In this document: piece by piece, positions 51,452 to 59,703 of the stretch | Layout of the letters: each line of letters opens with the position of its first letter | How positions within the stretch are numbered: the stretch's first letter is position 1 | Source of the DNA: DASZVB01 sp035545855 | GTDB lineage: Bacteria; Myxococcota_A; Polyangia; Polyangiales; Polyangiaceae | Assembly: GCA_035545855.1 (NCBI GenBank) | Contig: DASZXK010000206.1 | Location: 1-64,000 of the forward strand | Reading direction: 5' to 3' | Length of the DNA: 64,000 bases | The notes under the pieces: model-generated | Database searches by the model: none | Seen by the model: the letters and a program-made list of their open reading frames with translations, nothing else | What the model was told of the DNA's origin: nothing | Translations under genes and position numbers: made by a program

Positions 51452-51591
51452 GGCGCACTCCTCCGGGTTCGGGAAACGACGGTCCGTGCCCGCTCCGGCC
51501 GGGGTCGTTCAATCCGGCGTGACGATCTTCTCGAGCGACATTTCCGGTCGATTTCGTTGAACGTCGCCGACGGGGACGGGCACTACCCGCC

Positions 51592-53982
51592 GTGCAGACG
51601 AAATCAGGCTTTCGCCGTTCGCTCGCTCGAGCGGGCCTTCTCTTCACGCTCCTTTCCGCCTCGCCGGCTCTCGCCGACGGCGTCGTTCCGCCCAAGGTCG
51701 TGACGGCCGTCCCGCCCGAGTTCCCGGCGTCCGAGACCGTCGACACCGCCGAGGTCGTGCTCGCGCTCTCCATCGACGAGACCGGCGCCGTCACCGACGC
51801 CACGGTGCTCACCAGCGGAGGCGCGGCCTTCGACGCGGCTGCCCTCGCCGTCGCGAAGCAGTTCCGCTTCGAGCCCGCGCGCCGGGGCGATCGAGCCGTC
51901 GCGGCGCGAATCCCGTTCACGGTCCGCTTCGAGCGACCCCATCCCGAAGAACCGGCCACTCCGGTGGTCGCTCCGCCCCCTTCCACGTCGAAGGAACCGA
52001 AGAGCGCGCCGGTTCCGAAGCCCGCTACCCCATCCGCCGCGCCGGAGACGGAAGAGGAACCGGAAGAAGTCTCGGTCCGCGGCGAGAAGACTCCCCGCGA
52101 GCCCACGACTCGCACGCTCACCGGCGCCGAGATCCGGAACGCGCCCGGCACGAACGGCGATCTGCTCCGCTCCGTCGAGAACCTCCCGGGCGTCGCGCGG
52201 CCGTCGGGCATCGACGGTCAGCTCCTCGTTCGCGGCTCCGGTCCCGCCGACACCGGCGCGTTCCTCGACGGGACGTGGATCATCGGCGCGTATCACTTCG
52301 GCGGCATCACCTCCGTCGTCCCGAGCGAGCTCATCGAGCGGCTCGACTTCCACCCCGGAAACTTCTCGACCGAGTACGGGCGGCTCATGGGCGGCATCGT
52401 CGAGCTCGAGCTCCGGTCACCGCGGAAGGACCGGCTCGGCGGGCTCGTCCAGGTGGACTTGCTCGATGCGCGGGCGCTCATCGAGGGTCCCATCTCGAAG
52501 AAGACGCGCTTCGCGGCGGCCGCGCGAAGATCGTGGATCGACGCGTGGCTCGGGAGCGCCGCGGGCGACGCCGTCATCGCCGCGCCCGTCTACTACGACT
52601 ACCAGGCCATGCTGGAGCACGACGTCTCGAAGGACGTCACCGCGCGGCTCTCCGTCTACGGCTCCGACGACCGCATGAAGCTCCTGTTCGACTCGCCCGA
52701 CGCGCAGGACCCGGCCGGCGGCGGCACGCTCGCGGCGGCGGAGTCCTTCTACCGCATCGCCGGGCGAGTCGACGCGCGTCTCTCGCCCGACGTCCACTGG
52801 GTGAACAAGGTCTCCTACGGCCAGAACGACCAGTCCTTCGACATGGGGACGTATCGCGCCGGCGTCACGTTCGACATCATCACCGCACGGAGCGATCTCC
52901 GGCTGAAGGTCGCGGAGGGCCTCGCTCTCGTCGGCGGCTTCGACGGTCTCTTCGGCAACTACGACATCTCGCTCCGGATCCCGCAGGTGCCGAACGACGG
53001 CTCGCCGTCGGACGGGCCCGTGTTCGCGCGGCCGGCGCCGAGTCTCCACGGCAAGGGCTTCGCATCGCGCCCCGCCGCGTACGCCATGCTCGAGGCCCGG
53101 CCGTTCTCGCGCCTCCTCGTCACGCCCGGCGTGCGCGTCGACTACATGAGCGACACCGGGAACGTCACCGTGGACCCGCGCGTCTCGGCGCGGTTCGATC
53201 TCGCGACGGGCCCGCGCCGGACGACGCTGAAGGGCGCGTACGGGTTCTTCCACCAGGCGCCGGATCCGTCGGAGAGCATCCAGCCGTTCGGCACTCCGGG
53301 GATCCACTCCGCGTACGCCGAGCACGCGAGCTTCGGCGTGGAGCAGTCCTTCGACGGCCTCGTCGAGCTCTCCGTGGAGGCCTTCGGAAAGCGCTTCCAC
53401 GACCTCGTCGTGGAGCAGGCGGACGAGACCGGGAGCCAGAGCGGCGTCCGGTACGCGAACACCGGCGCGGGGCGCGCCTTCGGCGTCGAGTGGCTCGCGA
53501 AGTGGACGGGCGGCGGCCGTTTCTCAGGCTTCCTGTCCTACACGCTGTCCCGGTCGGAGCGCCGCAGCCGCGACGACGAGGCGTATCACCTCTTCCAGTA
53601 CGATCAGACGCACATCCTCACGGCCGTCGGCGGCGTGGATCTCGGCCGCGGCTGGAGCGTCGGGTCCCGGTTCCGGTACGTCACCGGATCTCCGTACACG
53701 CCGTACGTCGGGAGCGCCGTCGACTTCGACGCGGGGGCGTACGCGCCGGTGTCCTCCACGCGGCAGTACAGCTCGCGCTCGGCGCCGTTCCACAAGCTCG
53801 ACGTCCGCGTCGAGAAGCGGTGGCAGCTCGGCGTGGTGAAGCTCGCCGCGTACCTCGACGTGCAGAACGTCTACAACCACCGCTCCGAAGAGGGGCGCGT
53901 CTACAGCTACGACTACGCGAAGTCCGAGCCGCTGCTCGGCCTTCCCATCCTGCCCATCCTGGGCGTCCGAGGTGAACTGTGA
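51592..53982 (+). CDS. TonB-domain/TonB-dependent-receptor fusion
   Basis: A 796-aa outer-membrane receptor with an unusual N-terminus. After the signal (LLFTLLSASPALA), residues about 31-118 form a TonB C-terminal-like domain (PPEFPASETVDTAEVVLALSIDETGAVTDATV, KQFRFEPARRGDRAVAARIPF), joined by a Pro-rich linker (120-165) to a plug (about 170-270, RSVENLPGVARPS, LLVRGSGPADTGAFLDGTWI, SELIERLDFHPGNFS) and a beta-barrel. TonB-box-like sequence is not obvious. It is coupled by GTGA to a lipoprotein and diverges from exbBD-tonB. The ligand is unknown. Confidence 0.87.
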   Translation: MQTKSGFRRSLARAGLLFTLLSASPALADGVVPPKVVTAVPPEFPASETVDTAEVVLALSIDETGAVTDATVLTSGGAAFDAAALAVAKQFRFEPARRGDRAVAARIPFTVRFERPHPEEPATPVVAPPPSTSKEPKSAPVPKPATPSAAPETEEEPEEVSVRGEKTPREPTTRTLTGAEIRNAPGTNGDLLRSVENLPGVARPSGIDGQLLVRGSGPADTGAFLDGTWIIGAYHFGGITSVVPSELIERLDFHPGNFSTEYGRLMGGIVELELRSPRKDRLGGLVQVDLLDARALIEGPISKKTRFAAAARRSWIDAWLGSAAGDAVIAAPVYYDYQAMLEHDVSKDVTARLSVYGSDDRMKLLFDSPDAQDPAGGGTLAAAESFYRIAGRVDARLSPDVHWVNKVSYGQNDQSFDMGTYRAGVTFDIITARSDLRLKVAEGLALVGGFDGLFGNYDISLRIPQVPNDGSPSDGPVFARPAPSLHGKGFASRPAAYAMLEARPFSRLLVTPGVRVDYMSDTGNVTVDPRVSARFDLATGPRRTTLKGAYGFFHQAPDPSESIQPFGTPGIHSAYAEHASFGVEQSFDGLVELSVEAFGKRFHDLVVEQADETGSQSGVRYANTGAGRAFGVEWLAKWTGGGRFSGFLSYTLSRSERRSRDDEAYHLFQYDQTHILTAVGGVDLGRGWSVGSRFRYVTGSPYTPYVGSAVDFDAGAYAPVSSTRQYSSRSAPFHKLDVRVEKRWQLGVVKLAAYLDVQNVYNHRSEEGRVYSYDYAKSEPLLGLPILPILGVRGEL

Positions 53983-54914
53983 ACGCCATGCCGAAACTCG
54001 CCCCGCTCGCGCTCGTTCCGCTGCTCGTCGCCTGCAACGGCGACTTCGACCCGGCCTCCCGGGTGACGGATCTCCGTGTCCTCGCCGTGCAGGCGGACCA
54101 GCCGTATGCGCATCCCGGCGAGACGGTGAACCTCTCCGCGCTCGCGTTCGACCCGGCGATGCGCCCGATCACCTGGGGCTGGGCGTACTGCGAGAACCCG
54201 AAGGATTCGAGCGCGCTCGGCTGCCTGGAAGCCCTCCGGGAGCGAAAGGCGATGGGCGAGGACGTTCGGTTCACGACCGGAACGGACCTCTCCAGGTTCT
54301 CGCTCACCGTTCCCGACAATGCCCTGGACGGCGTGGTCCCGGGGCGTTCGCTCCTCGGCGTGGTCGCGGTCGCTTGCCCCGGCGCGCTCGATCCGGAGGT
54401 GCAGGCGGACGTCTCCGACGGCGATCCGCTGCCCGTCGTGTGCCGCGACTCGGCCGGGAATCGTCTCGGGTCGTTCGATTTCGTCGTCGGGATGAAGCGC
54501 GTCTTCGTGCGGAACGCAGACCGGAACGAGAACCCTCCCATTTCCGGCGTCACCTGGGACGGCGCGGACTGGCCCGAGACGCTCGTGCCGCAGGTGGACG
54601 CTTGCGACAAGGAGACCAACGTCGTGGACGACTGCGCGTCCCGGTTCCGGCACGCGATCCGCGTGAACGCCGCGGCGAACGCCGTCGAGAGCGGTATCTC
54701 GGAGACGGGAGAGCCGTTCACGGAGCAGGTCGTCGTGCAGTACTACGCAACGGAGGGGACGTACGCCGACGACGTGCGCGTCTGGGATCGCCCCGAGACG
54801 AAGTGGGTCGCGCGTCCCTCGGCGCGCGGAAAGGACGTCACGCTGTGGTTCGTGCTCCGGGACGATCGCGGTGGCGTCTCCTGGGCGACGCGGCACGTCG
54901 CCGTGAAGCCCTGA
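53979..54914 (+). CDS. Lipoprotein partner of the TonB-receptor fusion
   Basis: A 311-aa lipoprotein (signal APLALVPLLVAC, lipobox LVAC then NG). The mature part is beta-rich with two Cys-containing loops (YCENPKDSSALGC, VDACDKETNVVDDCAS). I recognise no family. The GTG start overlaps the receptor stop (GTGA). The position suggests a surface or periplasmic ligand-binding accessory of the receptor; this is inferred. Confidence 0.75.
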   Translation: MNAMPKLAPLALVPLLVACNGDFDPASRVTDLRVLAVQADQPYAHPGETVNLSALAFDPAMRPITWGWAYCENPKDSSALGCLEALRERKAMGEDVRFTTGTDLSRFSLTVPDNALDGVVPGRSLLGVVAVACPGALDPEVQADVSDGDPLPVVCRDSAGNRLGSFDFVVGMKRVFVRNADRNENPPISGVTWDGADWPETLVPQVDACDKETNVVDDCASRFRHAIRVNAAANAVESGISETGEPFTEQVVVQYYATEGTYADDVRVWDRPETKWVARPSARGKDVTLWFVLRDDRGGVSWATRHVAVKP

Positions 54915-54936
54915 AGGCGCTCGGAGAACGGGCCGC

Positions 54937-55953
54937 TCACTCCTCCGCCACGCGGACGAGGAGCTTTCCGTCGTGGTCACCGCTGAACAGACGCAGGAGC
55001 GCTTCCGGCGCGCGGTCGAGCCCGGGGACGACGGTCGTCTTGTGCTTGAGCTTCCCCTCGGCGAGGAGCGCGCCGATCTTCATCGCGCCCTCCATGAAGC
55101 GATCCATGTAGTCGAGGATGATGAAGCCCTCCATGCGTCCTCGCGTGGAGAGGAGGTTGATGTAGTTCGGCGGCCCGTACGCGGAGTCGAGGTGGTCGTA
55201 CTGGGAGATCGCGCCGCAGAGCACGACCCGTCCGCGGAGGGCGAGCCGCGCGAGGACGTGGTTCAAGATCGGACCCCCCACGTTGTCGAAGAAGACGTTC
55301 ACGCCCTTCGGGCACGTCTCGCGGAGGCGCGCCGGGACGTCTTCCTTCTTGTAGTCGATGGCGGCGTCGAACCCGAGCTCGCCCGTCAGCCAGTCGCACT
55401 TCGCCTTCGACCCCGCGATGCCGACGACGCGGCACCCGTGGTGCTTCGCGAGCTGACCCACGATGGAGCCCGTCGCGCCGGCGGCGCCGGAGACGACGAC
55501 CGTCTCTCCCGGCACGGGCCGTCCGACGTCGAAGAGCCCGAAGTACGCCGTCATGCCCGTCACGCCGAAGACGCTGAGGGCGTCCTCGAGCGGGATCCCG
55601 GGAGGGATCGGGGTCGGCCGGTTCTCGTCCCCGAGCACGACGTACTCTTGCCATCCGAGGAGGGCGAACACGCGATCGCCGGGCGCATACTTGGGATTCT
55701 TCGACTCCACGACGACGCCCGCGCCCGCGCTCCGGACGACCGCGCCGAGCTCGATCGCGGGAAGGTAGGTGTCTCTCTCCATCCATCCGCGGATCGTCGG
55801 ATCGATCGAGAGGAACAGAGTCTTCACGAGCACCTGGCCATCCGAGATTGCCGGAACAGGCGAGGTCTTCGTCTCGAAGCACGCGGAGGTGACGGCGCCC
55901 TTCGGGCGCTCGCGGAGGACGATCTGGCGGTTTTCCTGATTCGGCGTCGGCAT
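54937..55953 (-). CDS. NADP-dependent MDR oxidoreductase
   Basis: A 338-aa medium-chain dehydrogenase/reductase of the leukotriene-B4-dehydrogenase/CurA-like group (no catalytic zinc ligands). Signature parts are SIDPTIRGWMERD, PGIPLEDALSVFGVTGMTAYFGL, the nucleotide-binding VVVSGAAGATGSIVGQLAKHHGCRVVGIAGS, and DNVGGPILNHVLARL. It is likely to reduce a 2-alkenal or similar alpha,beta-unsaturated carbonyl. ATG 55953 is the family-like start. Confidence 0.9.
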   Translation of the reverse strand: MPTPNQENRQIVLRERPKGAVTSACFETKTSPVPAISDGQVLVKTLFLSIDPTIRGWMERDTYLPAIELGAVVRSAGAGVVVESKNPKYAPGDRVFALLGWQEYVVLGDENRPTPIPPGIPLEDALSVFGVTGMTAYFGLFDVGRPVPGETVVVSGAAGATGSIVGQLAKHHGCRVVGIAGSKAKCDWLTGELGFDAAIDYKKEDVPARLRETCPKGVNVFFDNVGGPILNHVLARLALRGRVVLCGAISQYDHLDSAYGPPNYINLLSTRGRMEGFIILDYMDRFMEGAMKIGALLAEGKLKHKTTVVPGLDRAPEALLRLFSGDHDGKLLVRVAEE

Positions 55954-56031
55954 TCCGAGAGAGTAGCCGCCCCGTCGTTTCAAAAGTGAACGATCGGTGC
56001 GCACGCCGGCGCGCGTAGGCGCGTAGGTCGG

Positions 56032-56047
56032 GCGCCTTGCTTGGCGC
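56032..56047. repeat. Short inverted repeat in divergent promoter region
   Basis: GCGCC-TTGCTT-GGCGC forms a 5-bp stem with a 6-nt loop, between the MDR gene and the alpha/beta-hydrolase gene. It overlaps the candidate -35 of the latter. Confidence 0.4.
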
Positions 56048-56070
56048 TTTCCGCCTGGCGAAGCTAATCT
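56041..56070 (+). promoter_or_regulatory. Candidate promoter of the alpha/beta-hydrolase gene
   Basis: TTGGCG (56041-56046) and TAATCT (56065-56070) lie 18 nt apart. The -10 coincides with the left arm of a perfect inverted repeat, so a repressor or activator could act here. Confidence 0.38.
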
Positions 56071-56080
56071 GTAGAGATTA
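56065..56080. promoter_or_regulatory. Perfect inverted repeat, operator-like
   Basis: TAATCT-GTAG-AGATTA, a 6-bp perfect palindrome with a 4-bp spacer, AT-rich in GC-rich surroundings, 15 bp before the ATG at 56095. It overlaps the candidate -10. A dimeric regulator is the usual reader of such a site; no regulator gene is adjacent. Confidence 0.45.
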
Positions 56081-56094
56081 CGCTCCGTCTTCGA

Positions 56095-57171
56095 ATGAAA
56101 CGCGCCTCCCGCCGGCTGCTCGGAGCTGCCGCCGCTGCGGTGGATCTCGCCGTTCGCAGGACGGCTCTCTCCCGCACGTCGGGCCAGAAGAACGCCGACG
56201 CCCTGCGGCACGAGGTGCGCATCGCGCTACTCCACCGCCTCCAGGACCGCTACCGGAGGCTCGGCGCGCCCGACCACTTCTTCCGGGAGCCCCGCGTCAT
56301 CACGCCGATGGAAGACGTACGCGTCTCCCAGCCGCTCCGCGTGGTCGACGTGCACTGGCCCTCCGACTACCAGTGCTTCCTCCCGGAGCTCCAGCACGAG
56401 TACGACCGGTTCGAGGAGAACCGCATGGCCACGGCGCGGCTCGTCCTCCACGAAGAGCCGCGCCCCGTGCTCATCCTCATTCACGGGTACCTCGGCGGAG
56501 CGCACCGGATGGAGCGGCGCATCTGGCCCATCTCCTTCTTCCGGCGCCTCGGGATGGACCTCGCGCTCTTCGTGCTGCCGTTCCACGGGAGTCGTTCCGC
56601 GGGCGGCTTCGGAGAGCTCCCGCCGTTTCCGGGCGCGGACCCGCGCATGACGAACGAGGGCTTCCGCCAGGCCATGGCGGACTTCCAGGATTTCGTCGGC
56701 TGGCTCCTCGGCCGCGGCCACCCGCACGTCGGCGTGATGGGCATGAGCCTCGGCGGCTACTCCACGGCGCTCGCCGCGACGGTGGAGCCGCGGCTGTCGT
56801 TCGCGATTCCGGTGATTCCGCTGGCGTCGATCCCCGCCGTCGCTCGCCTGAACGGCCACCTCGGGTCGAACGAGGAAGAGGCGGAGACGCAGTACCGGGC
56901 GCTCGTCGGCGTCCACAAGGTGGTGAGCCCGCTCCACCGGCCACCGGCGATCCCGTCCAAGTCCATCCTCATCGTCGGCGCCGAGCGGGACCAGATCACG
57001 CCCATCGAGCACGCGCGGCATCTCGCCCACCACTTCGGCTGCCGGCTCGAGACCATGCACGGCGGCCATCTGATGCAGTTCGGCAGGAACGCCCGCTTCC
57101 GGAGCATCGGGCGCTTCCTCACGGAGCTCGGCGTCGCCCCGGGTAATGCGGGGCACTCCCTCCTCGGGTAG
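56095..57171 (+). CDS. Alpha/beta-hydrolase
   Basis: A 358-aa alpha/beta-hydrolase. The fold is marked by the oxyanion segment LILIHGYLGGAHRMERR, the nucleophile Ser in VGVMGMSLGGYSTALAA (GxSxGG), Asp in VGAERDQITPIEHAR and the probable catalytic His in MHGGHLMQFG. The N-terminal 90 residues are basic and outside the fold. Soluble; the substrate is unknown. A perfect inverted repeat and candidate promoter lie directly upstream. Confidence 0.82.
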   Translation: MKRASRRLLGAAAAAVDLAVRRTALSRTSGQKNADALRHEVRIALLHRLQDRYRRLGAPDHFFREPRVITPMEDVRVSQPLRVVDVHWPSDYQCFLPELQHEYDRFEENRMATARLVLHEEPRPVLILIHGYLGGAHRMERRIWPISFFRRLGMDLALFVLPFHGSRSAGGFGELPPFPGADPRMTNEGFRQAMADFQDFVGWLLGRGHPHVGVMGMSLGGYSTALAATVEPRLSFAIPVIPLASIPAVARLNGHLGSNEEEAETQYRALVGVHKVVSPLHRPPAIPSKSILIVGAERDQITPIEHARHLAHHFGCRLETMHGGHLMQFGRNARFRSIGRFLTELGVAPGNAGHSLLG

Positions 57172-57181
57172 CGTATCGGGC

Positions 57182-57601
57182 ATGGCCGAGCCCACCCTGT
57201 TCGACCAGCTCGGCGGGGAGCCGGCGCTCCGTCGCATCGTCGACCGCTTCGTCGATCGCATCTTCGACGACGTCATGATCGGCTTCTTCTTCCGGAACGC
57301 GAGCCGGGAGCGCGTGAAGGAGAAGGAATACGAGTTTGCGGCGCGGCACCTCGGCGCGAACCTGCCATACACCGGGCGTCCGATCCGCGAAGCGCACGCG
57401 CCGCACCCCATCATGGGCGGCCAGTTCAACCGGCGGATGAAGATCCTCGAAGAGACGCTGGTCGAGCTCGGGGCGCCCGAGAACGTGAAGCGGCACTGGC
57501 TGGCCCACACCGAAGCGCTCCGCGGCCAGGTGACGCGAAACGCCGGAAACGACTGCGATCCGACGTTCGGCGAGGTCACCGGGAAGGGGAAGGGCACGTG
57601 A
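57182..57601 (+). CDS. Truncated haemoglobin
   Basis: A 139-aa 2-over-2 globin. The sequence has TLFDQLGGEPALRRIVDRFVDRIFDD, FFFRNA, LGANLPYTGRPIREAHAPH with the probable proximal His72, and FNRRMKILEETLVELG, as in group 1 truncated haemoglobins. Such proteins bind oxygen or nitric oxide. ATG 57182 is favoured over an upstream GTG that would add 12 unrelated residues. Its stop overlaps the GTG of the downstream lipoprotein gene. Confidence 0.9.
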   Translation: MAEPTLFDQLGGEPALRRIVDRFVDRIFDDVMIGFFFRNASRERVKEKEYEFAARHLGANLPYTGRPIREAHAPHPIMGGQFNRRMKILEETLVELGAPENVKRHWLAHTEALRGQVTRNAGNDCDPTFGEVTGKGKGT

Positions 57602-58458
57602 AGCGGTCAGTGCGTCTCGGAGCCGTCGCGTCGATGCTCGCCGGTTGCAGCACCGGCGGCGCGGCGTGGATGAGCGAACCGATGACCGCGCGAGACGAGG
57701 ACGAGCTCCCCGTCTCGAAGGTCCGCGTCCCGAAGGAGAGCGTCCCGCCCCCCTCGTCGCGGTTCGCGACGCGCGTCATCGGCGGCGAAGAGGAGCCCGC
57801 CGTGGTTCCGCCGGGGCCGCCCGGCACGCCGGGCGCGCACGCGACGCCCGCGAAGAAGTCGTTCAGCGGCCGCGTCCTCGGCCTCTTCCGCAACACGTAC
57901 TACGACTTCCCGACCGAGGCGGACTTCACCGGGGACGAGGTGACGCTCCGGGACGCGAAGTGCGGGGTCATCGCCCGGGTCCCCCGCGGGTTCAACGACG
58001 CCGTGTGCGTGCAGGGGAGCGGCATCCTCCAGACGGGTCGCACGGTGAGCTTCGCGAAGCGCGACTGCGACTGCGCGGAGACGTGCCCGAAGACGGGGCA
58101 GAAGATCTGCTTCGAAGCGCTCGATCCGGCGAAGTTCCCGTGGGGACGCGGCGCGCTCGGGACCGCGATCACGCCGCTCCTCACCGTCGCCATCGACGAC
58201 ACGCTCGTTCCGATGGGGACGCCCATCTACATCCCCGAGTTCGACGGGCTCCCGACCGACGAGCACGGCGGCGGACGGCACGACGGCTGCTTCGTCGCGC
58301 AGGACCGCGGGCTCCGCGTGAAAGGGGAGCACGTGGACGTCTTCACCGGCTACGGCGCCATGACGGCTCTCTGGAACAAGCTCGTCCCCTCGAACCACGG
58401 CGTCACGGTCGTCGTGGACGAGCCGCGCTGCGCCCGCGCGGAACTGCCGAAGGAATGA
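57598..58458 (+). CDS. 3D-domain lipoprotein
   Basis: A 286-aa lipoprotein (LGAVASMLAGCSTGG, lipobox LAGC). After a Pro/Gly-rich linker (about 55-85), the C-terminal region has the three-Asp 3D-domain pattern: VAIDDTLVPMGTPIYIPEFDG, then FVAQDRGLRVKGEHVDVFTG. 3D domains are double-psi barrels found in cell-wall hydrolases such as MltA and resuscitation-promoting factors. Several Cys (CDCAETCPKTGQKIC) suggest disulphides. The GTG start overlaps the globin stop (GTGA). Confidence 0.78.
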   Translation: MKRSVRLGAVASMLAGCSTGGAAWMSEPMTARDEDELPVSKVRVPKESVPPPSSRFATRVIGGEEEPAVVPPGPPGTPGAHATPAKKSFSGRVLGLFRNTYYDFPTEADFTGDEVTLRDAKCGVIARVPRGFNDAVCVQGSGILQTGRTVSFAKRDCDCAETCPKTGQKICFEALDPAKFPWGRGALGTAITPLLTVAIDDTLVPMGTPIYIPEFDGLPTDEHGGGRHDGCFVAQDRGLRVKGEHVDVFTGYGAMTALWNKLVPSNHGVTVVVDEPRCARAELPKE

Positions 58459-58471
58459 CGCCCTCCGCCGC

Positions 58472-59080
58472 TCAGGGGATCGCCCGGATGACCTCGGCCA
58501 TCCGCGGGTGATCGCCGGCGTGCCTGGACTTGTGGAAGTACACCATCGACGCGGGCGGCTTCACCACGAGCACGCCGCCGAGCTGGGTCAGGTCCCCGAA
58601 GAGCCCCGTGATCCGGAAGCCCTGCTTCTGCGCGTGTCCGTACGCTTTCACGGAGTCCCGGTTGAACGTCTTCAGGAGCCCGCGTTCGAAGCCGGCCGCC
58701 TTGTAGGCCCCGCGATCCGGGTCCGTCACGACGTGCACGCCCTCGCGCGGCAGCCTCTTTTCCGCGAAGAATCGTCTCGCCTGCTCGAGCGAGCCGTTCC
58801 CGACGATCACCACCCTCGCGCCGCGCGCGAGCACGGCCGGCACGGACGCCACGAGGTCCTCGACCATCTGATGGCAGAAGAGGCAGCCGAAGTGGCGCAC
58901 GAAGCTCGTCACCGTCGGCGCGGACTTCCACAGCTCCCGGATGCGCGTCGTCGTCCCTTCCAGCGTCACCACCGGAGCCGCCGCGATCTGGGCGACCAGG
59001 CGGTCCGTCGCGAGGGTGTCCTGGTCGTCGGAGGGATCCATCGGGAGCGCACGTTCCGGGAAGTAGTCCGCCCTGACCAT
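58472..59080 (-). CDS. AhpC/TSA_2-like thiol protein
   Basis: A 202-aa thioredoxin-fold protein of the AhpC/TSA_2 (PRXL2-type) family. The key element is SFVRHFGCLFCHQMVEDL with a CxxC (about 65-68), followed by VIVGNGSLEQARRFFAEKRLP, VVTDPDRGAYKAAGFERGL and a C-terminal GGVLVVKPPASMVYFHKSRHAGDHP. Redox or peroxide-reducing activity is probable but not shown. The start could be the first Met (59080) or the Met codon at 59041. Confidence 0.82.
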   Translation of the reverse strand: MVRADYFPERALPMDPSDDQDTLATDRLVAQIAAAPVVTLEGTTTRIRELWKSAPTVTSFVRHFGCLFCHQMVEDLVASVPAVLARGARVVIVGNGSLEQARRFFAEKRLPREGVHVVTDPDRGAYKAAGFERGLLKTFNRDSVKAYGHAQKQGFRITGLFGDLTQLGGVLVVKPPASMVYFHKSRHAGDHPRMAEVIRAIP

Positions 59081-59128
59081 CTTCTCCCGATACGAAAGAT
59101 CCGGGGGATCGGATCTACCGGGCGCGGC

Positions 59129-59620
59129 TCAGGCGGCTTTCCCGCAGCATTTCTTGTACTTCTTGCCGCTCCCGCACGGGCAGGGGTCATTTCGACCCAC
59201 CCGGGGGCCCTCCCGCGTGACGGGCTTCTGGCCGACGATCTTCCCGTCCACGTAGTACCAGCGGCCGCCGTTCTTCTGGAACTCGGCGATCTCGTGGTGC
59301 GTCTGCGGGACGCCGTTCAGCTCGAACTTCGCGACGAACTCCACGATGCCGCGGTCGTCCGTGGCCTTGCCGCCCTCGGTCGCGACGACGTCCAGGCCCG
59401 TCCACTTCGCGCTCTTCGACCACGTCTCGGTCGCGTCCCGGTCCACGTCCTCCCGGTGGTCCGGGTGGAGAGAACCGAGGATGTAGTCCACCTCGCCGAG
59501 GACGTAGGCGGAGTAGCGCGAGCGCATGAGCGCCTCGGCCGTCTCCGGCGGGGCCTTCCCCTGGATGATGGGGAGGCAGTGCGTTTCCGTCGATTCACCG
59601 AGTCCGCAGACGCAGGGCAC
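59129..59620 (-). CDS. YchJ/UPF0225-like SEC-C metal-binding protein
   Basis: A 163-aa protein with an N-terminal Cys cluster (PCVCG, CLPIIQG), a YchJ-like middle (EALMRSRYSAYVLGEVDYILGSLHP) and a C-terminal SEC-C zinc motif (VGRNDPCPCGSGKKYKKCCG). SEC-C tails are shared with SecA; the function of YchJ proteins is unknown. The GTG at 59620 (minus strand) is preceded by AAGGAG at a 9-nt spacing, so I take it as the start. Confidence 0.85.
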   Translation of the reverse strand: MPCVCGLGESTETHCLPIIQGKAPPETAEALMRSRYSAYVLGEVDYILGSLHPDHREDVDRDATETWSKSAKWTGLDVVATEGGKATDDRGIVEFVAKFELNGVPQTHHEIAEFQKNGGRWYYVDGKIVGQKPVTREGPRVGRNDPCPCGSGKKYKKCCGKAA

Positions 59621-59703
59621 GTTCGAGTTCTCCTTCGAGTCGGAAGGGGCGCCTTCTAACACGAGCCCAGCCGCCGGGCGAGCGCGCCCCTCGGTCCGCG
59701 GCG

